From CAVSXS01 sp963767715 (GTDB lineage Bacteria > Chloroflexota > Ktedonobacteria > Ktedonobacterales > Ktedonobacteraceae): a stretch of DNA of 64,000 nt. The stretch lies in the NCBI GenBank assembly GCA_963767715.1, contig CAVYFA010000008.1:124001-188000 (forward strand). Direction: 5' to 3'. The notes under the pieces were generated by a model that made no database searches, was not told the origin of the DNA, and saw nothing but the letters and a program-made list of their open reading frames with translations. This document shows positions 8,916-16,028 of the stretch, one piece after another. Made by a program: the position numbers and the translations under genes. The stretch's first letter is position 1. Each line of letters opens with the position of its first letter.

Positions 8916-9947
8916 ATGAACGAGGCGACATTACAAGCAACCAACCAGGGATGGGGCATCATCGGGCACGAACATACCATCAATACCCTGCGCCGTGCCA
9001 TCGTCTCCGACCGGGTGCGCCATGCCTACCTGTTCACTGGCCCCGATCATATCGGAAAAACCCTGCTCGTGCGACGTTTCGTGCAAACCCTGCTCTGCAC
9101 CGGCGGTCCGGACCCGGCTGTCGCGCCGCAGAATCCCTGCAACACCTGTCTCTCCTGCCGCAAAGTCATGCATGGCAATCATCCCGATGTGCATTATATC
9201 GCTCGCCCGCCCGACAAGCAGTTTATCCTGATCGACCAGGTGCGTGCCCTGCAAAGCGACAGCTCCCGTAAAACGATGGAGGGCCGCCGCAATATCTTTA
9301 TCATCACCGGTATGCATGAAATGAATGTGCAGGCCGCCAACTGCCTGTTAAAGACGCTCGAGGAGCCGGAACCCGACGTGGTTCTGCTGCTCACCGCTCC
9401 CGACCCCGGTCTGCTGCTGCCGACTATCCTCTCGCGCGTGCAGCAAATTCCCATGCACCTGCTCGCGCCCGCTCAGATCAGGGCTGCGCTCGAGCAGCAC
9501 TGGTCGGTAGAGCCGCAGGAAGCCGCCCTTGTCGCGGCGCTGGCTGCCGGCCGCATGGGCTGGGCTGTGCAGGCCATCGAAGACGACGATATGCTCGAGA
9601 ATCGCAAGGCACAACTGGAGACGCTGGCGCGGCTGCCGGAGCTCAGCCGTGCCAGGCGCTTCGATGTCGCGCAGCAGTTGAGCGCCGATGCGGACCGGCT
9701 GCGTGGTATACTTGAGTTGTGGCTGCTCTGGTGGCGCGATATGGTCTTAGCCGCCCATAACAGCCTTGACCTGATTGTCAACGTCGATATGTCCGGCCTG
9801 CTGCAAAAACAGGCCGTGAAGGTGGGTCAATCTGAAGCGCAGCGCATGGTTCGTGCCGTCCTCGGAACAATGGAGGCGCTGGACCAGAACGTGAATGCGC
9901 GCACGGCTCTAGAAGTACTGATGCTGGATTTGCCCGAGCTAAGGTAA
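8916..9947 (+). CDS. holB: DNA polymerase III subunit delta prime (clamp loader)
   Basis: 343 residues from the ATG at 8916. The frame is open upstream to an ATG at 8829, but those residues do not look conserved. AAA+ clamp-loader ATPase: Walker A GPDHIGKT (42-49), four zinc-binding cysteines (C61, C75, C78, C81), Walker B region and the SRVQ sensor motif (S-R-V) after LLPTILSRV. Delta prime helps open the beta clamp during replication. There is no clear Shine-Dalgarno before either start. It stands alone at the right edge of the NTPase graveyard. Confidence 0.88.
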   Translation: MNEATLQATNQGWGIIGHEHTINTLRRAIVSDRVRHAYLFTGPDHIGKTLLVRRFVQTLLCTGGPDPAVAPQNPCNTCLSCRKVMHGNHPDVHYIARPPDKQFILIDQVRALQSDSSRKTMEGRRNIFIITGMHEMNVQAANCLLKTLEEPEPDVVLLLTAPDPGLLLPTILSRVQQIPMHLLAPAQIRAALEQHWSVEPQEAALVAALAAGRMGWAVQAIEDDDMLENRKAQLETLARLPELSRARRFDVAQQLSADADRLRGILELWLLWWRDMVLAAHNSLDLIVNVDMSGLLQKQAVKVGQSEAQRMVRAVLGTMEALDQNVNARTALEVLMLDLPELR

Positions 9948-9962
9948 TCGGGAGGTATTGAA

Positions 9963-10022
9963 ATGGCTGTACGAACTTTTACAGCGATTGTTAAAACTCA
10001 TTATCAGGCGATGAGGCAGTAA
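9963..10022 (+). pseudogene. 19-codon ORF resembling the start of a HicB-like antitoxin
   Basis: A very good ribosome site (GGAGG at 9951-9955) precedes an ATG whose 19 codons begin MAVRTFTAIV and end at TAA 10020-10022. The first residues resemble HicB-type antitoxin N-termini, but nothing follows. It lies between holB and the enoyl-CoA hydratase gene. It may be a truncated remnant or a short leader peptide. Confidence 0.25.
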
Positions 10023-10033
10023 AGGAGAACCCC

Positions 10034-10843
10034 GTGCCAACCGATTACCAACACCTGCTCGTACAGAGAGATGGCGGCGTGCTGACCATCACCATGAACC
10101 GACCGGAAGTGCTAAACGCTGTGAATGATGTCATGCTGGCCGAAATGACGGAGGCGATGCAGGCTGCCGCGCGAGACGACGGCGTGCGCTGCGTGATTCT
10201 GACGGGCGCGGGCAGAGCCTTCGGTTCTGGGCAGGACCTGCGCGGCCTTTCAGAGGCGCGTTCCAGCGGCTCGCTGGGCAACGCGACGGGCAAGGTGAGC
10301 GAACACCTTGGCAAGTACCATACCCTCATCCTGGCGATGCGCAGCATGCCAAAGCCGGTCGTCGCGGCCGTACGCGGCGTGGCTGCCGGTATCTCGTGCA
10401 ACATCGCGCTGGCCGCGGATATGCGCATCGCCGCCGACGATGCGCGCTTCTTAGAAGCCTTCGCGCGCATTGGTCTCGTGCCCGACGGCGGCGGTGCCTA
10501 TTTCCTGACGCACCTGGTTGGTGTGGGCAAGGCTATGGAACTGGCGATGCTGGCCGACGAGGTGAGCGGTCCGGAGGCCGAGCGGCTCGGACTGATCAAC
10601 AAATGCGTGCCGGTGGCAGAATTCGAGGGAGCCGTCTCCGCCTTCGCGCAGCGTCTCGCCAATGGCCCGACACGCGCCTATGCCCTGATCAAACAGCAGG
10701 TCTACGCCGCGGCCGAGTCCGATTTTTACACTGCGCTGCGCCTGGAAGGTGAGTTGCAGGATGTGGCCTTCGAGACGGAGGATCATAAAAACGCCGTCCT
10801 CGCCTTCTTGCAGAAGCGTAAGCCCGAATATCACGGGCGCTAG
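10034..10843 (+). CDS. Enoyl-CoA hydratase/isomerase family protein
   Basis: 269 residues, the usual crotonase length. Starts at GTG 10034 with AAAGGAG 7 bases upstream. Conserved crotonase features: ITMNRPEVLNAV near the N-terminus, the oxyanion-hole segment FGSGQDLRGL, and VAAVRGVAAGISCNIALAAD, followed by ARFLEAFARIGLVPDGGGAY. The pattern DGGGAYFL is closest to PaaG-like isomerases (ring-opening of phenylacetyl-CoA epoxide) and short-chain hydratases. No other paa gene is nearby, so substrate assignment stays open. Cytoplasmic CoA-thioester metabolism is expected. Confidence 0.85.
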   Translation: MPTDYQHLLVQRDGGVLTITMNRPEVLNAVNDVMLAEMTEAMQAAARDDGVRCVILTGAGRAFGSGQDLRGLSEARSSGSLGNATGKVSEHLGKYHTLILAMRSMPKPVVAAVRGVAAGISCNIALAADMRIAADDARFLEAFARIGLVPDGGGAYFLTHLVGVGKAMELAMLADEVSGPEAERLGLINKCVPVAEFEGAVSAFAQRLANGPTRAYALIKQQVYAAAESDFYTALRLEGELQDVAFETEDHKNAVLAFLQKRKPEYHGR

Positions 10844-10866
10844 GCCTGAGCAGGTGAGCGTCCCTC

Positions 10867-11808
10867 TTGCGTATCGATAGCCTTTCCTACAACAACGCCC
10901 AGACGCAGGGAGCGAGGCGCAGAGCCTGGCTGCAGCAACACAGTCCGCGGCACCTGCGCGAGTGTGCCGGGCTCATGCGACGCGCCCTTGATCTGCGCCC
11001 GCTGCATACATCGCGCAGCACACTCGTGCTGGGGGCGGGTGCCTGCACGGAAATTCCCCTGGCAGACCTTGCGCACCGCTCGGATGAAGTCCTTCTTGCC
11101 GATCTCGATCAACCCTCGCTGGAGCAGGCCCGCTCAGAACTGGTTTCACCGGCCTTGCGCAAACAGATTCGGCTGTTAAGGTGCGATCTCACTGGTGGCG
11201 TCAGCGCTAACCTGCGTCACCTGCTTGAGCAGCATCCCTGGCGTGAGCTTGTCTCGCAAGGAGCCAGGGCTGTCTTCGATGCCGCCGCACAATGCCTGGA
11301 TGATTGCCCGGTCCCCGACTCGCCGGCCATCGATGGCCTGTATAACGGCGATTTTGGTGCCGTCATCAGTTCCCTGACTCTGACACAACTCTTCAGCTAC
11401 CCCATCCTCGACATCCTCGACCACGTTCAGCGCCTCGCTCCCGCGCTTGCCGGTGAGCAGGAGCGCCATCACCGTTACCAGGAGGCCGCGCAATCCTTCC
11501 GCACGCGTATCATCCTGGCCCACCTCCATCTCTTACGTGACCTGTTGGACACCGGCGGTCTCGTCGTCTTGCTCTGCGATGTGCGTGGCTTTGCCTTCAA
11601 TGTTTCCGGCACCGATCACGACGCTGAGCACCGCCGCACTATTCCACTCGTTCCTCGCGCCTTTCCCGAGTTCGTTCGCCAGGCGTTCGACATTGTAGAA
11701 GAGCGCCGCTGGGAGTGGATCTCCGACCTGCCTGAACGAGACAGGCCAGGTCGGGGATACGAGGTGGTCGGCTATATCCTCACCTCTAGCTCTTCGTCAC
11801 AATCGTAA
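10867..11808 (+). CDS. Class I methyltransferase-like protein of unknown substrate
   Basis: 313 residues from a TTG at 10867 (no in-frame ATG or GTG fits). A Rossmann motif I-like segment TLVLGAGACTEIPLADLA is followed by an acidic strand end, VLLADLDQPSLEQAR, as in SAM-binding folds. The rest is unassigned, with a later GGLVVLLCDVRGF strand. It begins 23 bases after the enoyl-CoA hydratase stop, so the two probably form an operon. Its last 23 bases overlap the convergent gene 11786-13114. A diverged copy of the DNA for its C-terminus lies beyond that gene at 13288-13332. Confidence 0.6.
   Translation: MRIDSLSYNNAQTQGARRRAWLQQHSPRHLRECAGLMRRALDLRPLHTSRSTLVLGAGACTEIPLADLAHRSDEVLLADLDQPSLEQARSELVSPALRKQIRLLRCDLTGGVSANLRHLLEQHPWRELVSQGARAVFDAAAQCLDDCPVPDSPAIDGLYNGDFGAVISSLTLTQLFSYPILDILDHVQRLAPALAGEQERHHRYQEAAQSFRTRIILAHLHLLRDLLDTGGLVVLLCDVRGFAFNVSGTDHDAEHRRTIPLVPRAFPEFVRQAFDIVEERRWEWISDLPERDRPGRGYEVVGYILTSSSSSQS
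11749..11783. repeat. Left copy of a 35-bp imperfect direct repeat
   Basis: The stretch encoding GRGYEVVGYILT at the end of the methyltransferase-like gene recurs at 13288-13322, where it would encode GRGYEVVGYLLT. About 28 of 35 bases match by eye. The two copies flank the oppositely oriented membrane-protein gene, as if that gene had been inserted with duplication of the host gene's 3' end. Confidence 0.55.
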
Positions 11809-13114
11809 TGTTCTTCGCCATGAATGGCAGCATGTTCAAGTAGCCGCCGGATGAAATGCTCGCTGCCACGATCCCGCGCTGCTCTTTCAAGAAGGCCACG
11901 GCATCGTCCAGGTCCTTCCCGGCCAGCATCCCCGCGATTTCCTGCTTTTGTGCCGTCTGGAACTGATACGTCCACGCGCCGTTGGCCGCCACCGTCGCGA
12001 CGATGTTTCCAGTTTTAGGGTTGGTAAACACGTTACTCACACTGGCGTTCATCAGGTTCGTCAACGCGAAGTCGTTTCCAAAGGTGGCCTGACCCTGCTG
12101 CTCAAACAGGTGCCTCGCCTGAGCCAGCACGCTCTGCGGATTGTATCCCTGCACGCTGCACGTCATCAAAACGCTGATGGTCACGTTTGGCGCGATAGCT
12201 CCTGCTGCCTGGCTGAAAGATGGTCGGGAGTAGCAGCGCTGTGAAAGCAAGGTCAGTCCCAGTTGATTCGCCTGCCCGTTCAACCTTGCTGAAAGGGTGC
12301 GATTGAGTTGAGCGGTCAGCTTCGCCACGATTTGCGAGCCGGCAAAAGGTTGTACTACGCGATGCCAGTAGCCGTTTGTTCCACCGCTAAATGCGTAGGT
12401 GTTTACGACCGAGATGTTTGTCCCGTACGCGGCCTGAATATCGCGCGCGCGGATATTGCCCAGTGGACCTGCTGGCAGCGCCATTGCAGGAACCGTCACG
12501 GCGCAATTTGGCCCAAGCGCAGCAGAACTTTCCGTCATGACCCATACGCCGTCAGCGCCACGAAACTCTGTACCTGCCGGAACGATTGTAGCGCATCCGC
12601 ACATGCCGCCGGAACTCTTCAGCGAAAGCAGTCCTTGCGAGTGGTTTCCTGGAACGTAGACGAGCGGACTGGGGATGATATGCGCCAGCACACCCTTCGT
12701 TGAGACCGATTGCGCGCTCTGGCTGACGACAACGGTTTCGGCCAGTGTGTGCTGTTCCAGGGTCAGCGTAATGGTAGCGGTCGTGCTGGCGAACACGATT
12801 CCCGTCGTCAGTAGCAGCAGCAATAACGCCAGCAGCAACGGGAGCAGTAGTCGGCGTCTCCTGTGCCGTTTCCTGGCGACCGGGATTACTTCCTCAACGA
12901 TGCGCTGGTCGACTACCGTATCCTTCACGATCGCGTCGACCTGCGCAACCTGCGCTTCTGAGGCGAACATACCACCTTGCGAAGCCCGCACCGACCCGTA
13001 TGATGCAGCGTCCTCAACTTCGCAAGTGTCCTCCGCCCTCATTTCAATTTCTTTCGTCTCTACACGGGTATCTTCTACAATAATCAATTCCTGCTCTTTC
13101 TTCTTGCCAAACAT
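11786..13114 (-). CDS. Membrane-anchored extracytoplasmic protein, baseplate-J-like
   Basis: 442 residues from ATG 13114, chosen because AAGGGG lies 7 bases upstream; an earlier in-frame ATG at 13231 lacks a ribosome site. An acidic cytoplasmic segment of about 75 residues leads to a basic cluster (KRHRRRR) and one membrane helix (LLLPLLLALLLLLLTTGIVF). A long outside domain follows, with AGTEFRGADGVWVMTE and ALPAGPLGNIRARDI. That pattern resembles baseplate J/gp47-like folds used in spike or adhesin assemblies. The function is unknown. The gene is monocistronic and convergent with the preceding gene. Confidence 0.55.
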   Translation of the reverse strand: MFGKKKEQELIIVEDTRVETKEIEMRAEDTCEVEDAASYGSVRASQGGMFASEAQVAQVDAIVKDTVVDQRIVEEVIPVARKRHRRRRLLLPLLLALLLLLLTTGIVFASTTATITLTLEQHTLAETVVVSQSAQSVSTKGVLAHIIPSPLVYVPGNHSQGLLSLKSSGGMCGCATIVPAGTEFRGADGVWVMTESSAALGPNCAVTVPAMALPAGPLGNIRARDIQAAYGTNISVVNTYAFSGGTNGYWHRVVQPFAGSQIVAKLTAQLNRTLSARLNGQANQLGLTLLSQRCYSRPSFSQAAGAIAPNVTISVLMTCSVQGYNPQSVLAQARHLFEQQGQATFGNDFALTNLMNASVSNVFTNPKTGNIVATVAANGAWTYQFQTAQKQEIAGMLAGKDLDDAVAFLKEQRGIVAASISSGGYLNMLPFMAKNITIVTKS

Positions 13115-13287
13115 TGTTTTACCCCTTACTCGTGGTTTTGACTTCTCACACCCCTTACGTCTCTTTGTAAGAGCGATGTTTATTTCATCTGTTGCAAGGG
13201 TACTCGAGAGCGGCGAGGGAAAGAATATCACGAAGCTATCACGTGGGTATCACACAGCCTTCTTTCCTGCCAGAAAAGGATAAATTA

Positions 13288-13332
13288 GGGCGAGGATACG
13301 AGGTGGTAGGGTACCTGCTCACGAGGCATTGA
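13288..13332 (+). pseudogene. Duplicated C-terminal tail of the methyltransferase-like gene
   Basis: The codons read GRGYEVVGYLLTRH then TGA, matching the conserved end of the protein at 10867-11808 except for its last residues. There is no body to this copy. It may be the original 3' end of that gene, displaced when the 11786-13114 gene entered. Confidence 0.45.
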
Positions 13333-13389
13333 GGAAATCGCCATCGTTATAGGGTCTCTCTCCAAATGTCTGCGCGTTGAGACGGATTA

Positions 13390-13418
13390 TTGACCGCCTC
13401 TGTCGACAATGGTATACT
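13390..13418 (+). promoter_or_regulatory. Sigma-70-type promoter of the alaS leader
   Basis: TTGACC (13390-13395) and TATACT (13413-13418) are separated by exactly 17 bases. Transcription would start near 13425, giving a leader of about 290 bases before alaS. Confidence 0.75.
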
Positions 13419-13424
13419 GACAGC

Positions 13425-13680
13425 GAAGAGATAATAGGAGTACCGTTGAAGGGGAAGAAGCGTATCAGGCGCATCAGCGAGCTGAGGACGGTGGAAGCTC
13501 AGTGCGGCATGAAGTACGCAAGCCACCCTGGAGGTATCTGGTCGCCCACCATTAGCAGGGCCGCCTGGTGTCGCAGACATAGCGGAGCCAGGTGCAGAGT
13601 GGGAGCTTGAGGCTCCAATCGAGGTGGTACCACGGGCATAACAGCCCGCCCTTAGAGTTGATCTGAGGGCGGGCTTTTTG
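13425..13680 (+). promoter_or_regulatory. T-box riboswitch controlling alaS
   Basis: The leader contains the T-box core GAGGTGGTACCACGGG (13621-13636), preceded by a stem III-like hairpin (GGAGC 13602-13606 / GCTCC 13612-13616). A rho-independent terminator follows (13644-13680). In T-boxes, uncharged tRNA pairs with a specifier codon and with the T-box bulge, so the antiterminator forms instead. A GCT alanine codon in GGAAGCTCAG (about 13494-13503) is a possible specifier; I could not prove the stem I fold. It fits regulation by uncharged tRNA-Ala. Confidence 0.82.
13644..13680 (+). terminator. Attenuator terminator of the T-box
   Basis: GCCCGCCCT (13644-13652) pairs with AGGGCGGGC (13666-13674), with an additional AGA/TCT pair toward the loop, followed by TTTTTG. 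The 5' arm overlaps the sequence that would pair with the T-box in the alternative antiterminator. Confidence 0.85.
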
Positions 13681-13713
13681 TTTGTATACCGATCTACAAG
13701 AAAGGAACGCATC

Positions 13714-15525
13714 ATGACAGGAGACGAACTACGAGAATTATTCTTGAGATTCTTTGCGGAGCGAGGGCACACGATTATTCCCTCGGCTCCGCTCGTGCCG
13801 GAAAATGACCCGACCGCGCTCTTCATTAGCGCCGGCATGCAGCCGCTTGTCCCTTACCTGCTGGGTGAGAGCCATCCCGGCGGGCGGCGACTGGTGAATG
13901 TGCAGAAGTGCCTGCGTACCGATGACATTGAAGAAGTCGGCGATAACAGCCATAACACGTTCTTCGAGATGCTGGGTTTCTGGTCACTTGGCGATTACTG
14001 GAAGCGGGATTCGCTGCGCTGGACACTGGAATGGTTTACGCAAGCGCTAGGGCTGGAGAAGGAACGCATCTCCGTTACCGTCTTCGCGGGGGATAGCGAT
14101 GCTCCCCGTGACGACGAAGCGGTTCAGGTCTGGCTGGAGTTGGGGATTCCACAGGAGCGCATCTACTACCTGCCGAAAAAGGACAACTGGTGGGGTCCTG
14201 CCGGCAAGACCGGCCCATGTGGCCCAGATTCTGAACTCTTCTACGACACGGGCCTCCCGAAGCACGGGCCTGACTGCCGGCCGGGTTGTAACTGCGGCAA
14301 ATATATTGAGATCGGCAACAACGTCTTCATGCAGTACAACAAAACGGCGGAGGGCAGGTACGAGCCGCTCAAACAGCGCAACATCGACGTGGGTCTTGGC
14401 CTGGAGCGCACGCTCTGCGTGCAGCAGGGAACCGGTGACATCTATGCTAGCGACCTGTTCGCGCCCATTATGGAGCGCATCGGCGAACTGCGCACGCCCC
14501 AGGAGAGCAAGCTGGTTCTCACTACTGAACAGGAGCAGCGCCTCACTCGTATCATCGCTGACCACCTGCGAGCGGCGACCTTCCTCATTGCCGAGGGCGT
14601 CGTGCCCACTAATGTGGAGCAGGGGTATATATGCCGCCGCCTGATTCGCCGTGCCGTACGATGCGGGCACGAGTTGAGCATCCCGCCTAACTTCACTGCT
14701 GAAGTGGCGCGGGCAGTAATCGCTCGCTATGCGCCAATCTATCCAGAACTGCAAGAGCGACAAACAACTATTCTGAACGAATTGACTCGCGAGGAGGAAC
14801 GCTTCGGGCAAACACTGCTGCGCGGCCTGCGTGAGTTCCGGAAGCTGGAAGAGGGCATGCGCCAGCGAGGTGAAACGGTTCTGCCCGGTGAGGCAGTCTT
14901 CCGGCTCTTTGATACCTTTGGCTTCCCGCCAGGCCTGACGGCGGAACTGGCCCAGGAACGCGGCTTGAGCGTTGATCTGGAGGACTTCGACAGGCTCTTC
15001 AAGCAGCACCAGGAACGCTCGCGCCAGGCCAACCAGAAAAAGTTTGCCGGCGGCCTGGCTGATCACAGCGAACGCACTACACAACTGCACACCGCGACGC
15101 ACCTGCTTCACCAGGCGCTGCGTGATGTGCTGGGTACGCACGTGCGCCAGATGGGGAGCAACATCACGCAGGAACGGCTGCGCTTTGATTTCTCGCATCC
15201 GACGAAGCTGACCGGTGAAGAGATAGGGCGTGTTGAGGAGATCGTAAACCGGCAGATTCAGCGTGACTTACACACTACGGTTGAGGTGATGACTTTGCAA
15301 CAGGCGTTAGATCAAGGGGCGCTGGCCTTCTTTGGGGAACGTTACGGTGACCCGGTCAAGGTCTACAAGATTGGGGATTACTCCATGGAGGTTTGCGGCG
15401 GCCCGCACGTGCAGCATACCGGCGGCATGGGACGCTTTCACATCATCAAAGCCGAAACGATTGGTCAGGGGGTTCAGCGCATTCGCGCCAATCTTGAACA
15501 GGCAGAGGCGGCTCAGGGCGGTTGA
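13714..15525 (+). CDS. alaS: Alanine--tRNA ligase, short form without C-Ala domain
   Basis: 603 residues from ATG 13714 (AAGGAA upstream); typical bacterial AlaRS has about 870-880. The catalytic class II core (NSHNTFFEMLGFWSLGDYWK, NWWGPAGKTGPCGPDSELFY) and tRNA-recognition helices are present. So is the editing domain with its zinc site: H459-x3-H463 and C561-G-G-P-H565. The protein stops about 38 residues after that site and lacks the oligomerisation/C-Ala module. No coding sequence for that module follows, so the shortening looks natural and not a frameshift. Shortened AlaRS proteins are known, to my recollection, in candidate phyla and organelles. It attaches alanine to tRNA-Ala and is T-box regulated. 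Confidence 0.9.
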   Translation: MTGDELRELFLRFFAERGHTIIPSAPLVPENDPTALFISAGMQPLVPYLLGESHPGGRRLVNVQKCLRTDDIEEVGDNSHNTFFEMLGFWSLGDYWKRDSLRWTLEWFTQALGLEKERISVTVFAGDSDAPRDDEAVQVWLELGIPQERIYYLPKKDNWWGPAGKTGPCGPDSELFYDTGLPKHGPDCRPGCNCGKYIEIGNNVFMQYNKTAEGRYEPLKQRNIDVGLGLERTLCVQQGTGDIYASDLFAPIMERIGELRTPQESKLVLTTEQEQRLTRIIADHLRAATFLIAEGVVPTNVEQGYICRRLIRRAVRCGHELSIPPNFTAEVARAVIARYAPIYPELQERQTTILNELTREEERFGQTLLRGLREFRKLEEGMRQRGETVLPGEAVFRLFDTFGFPPGLTAELAQERGLSVDLEDFDRLFKQHQERSRQANQKKFAGGLADHSERTTQLHTATHLLHQALRDVLGTHVRQMGSNITQERLRFDFSHPTKLTGEEIGRVEEIVNRQIQRDLHTTVEVMTLQQALDQGALAFFGERYGDPVKVYKIGDYSMEVCGGPHVQHTGGMGRFHIIKAETIGQGVQRIRANLEQAEAAQGG

Positions 15526-15665
15526 GGTTTTTGCCTGTAAGTGCGCGTTATCACTCCTGTTGTCCTCTTGTCAATCGTATTATTCCCATGTATATTGATA
15601 GCAGTTCGACGAAACCATCTCCTGAGAAGATGTTCCGCCTGTCGCACAATGTACTGAGAGGACAT

Positions 15666-16025
15666 ATGGGTGAGTACTCCTCCGTGCGCATCTGGCAACT
15701 AAAACCGGATGCCTCGGCAGCCGATCTGGAGGACCTGGCCGCTACCGGCATCGCTGAGATGCATCGCTGGATTCCAGGGATAGAGCAACTCTCGCTCGTG
15801 CATGTCGAGGATGGGTCGCATGCATCGCAGCCGTATTACCTCATGCTCATCACGTTCAGAAATTATGAAGCTTACTGTGCGTGGCGCAGGATCGAGGAGG
15901 AAGGGCCCGATTACTGGGAGCGCTATGCCTCGGTTTCTATGCATTGGGAGCAGATAGCACGCCTGGTTGAAGAATATCGTGGCGATCTAACTGATCTTTT
16001 GCCGCGCCAGGATAGCCGGGATTAG
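15666..16025 (+). CDS. Small conserved hypothetical protein, possibly dimeric alpha/beta barrel
   Basis: 119 residues from ATG 15666, chosen for GAGAGG 5 bases upstream; upstream in-frame ATGs at 15588 and 15630 have no ribosome site. The sequence SVRIWQLKPDASAADLEDL, then YYLMLITFRNYEAYCAWR, resembles the strand-helix pattern of EthD/monooxygenase-like ferredoxin-fold barrels. No catalytic residue can be named. It lies 3 bases before the FHA-PrsW gene, so the two are probably co-transcribed. Confidence 0.55.
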   Translation: MGEYSSVRIWQLKPDASAADLEDLAATGIAEMHRWIPGIEQLSLVHVEDGSHASQPYYLMLITFRNYEAYCAWRRIEEEGPDYWERYASVSMHWEQIARLVEEYRGDLTDLLPRQDSRD

Positions 16026-16028
16026 CGT

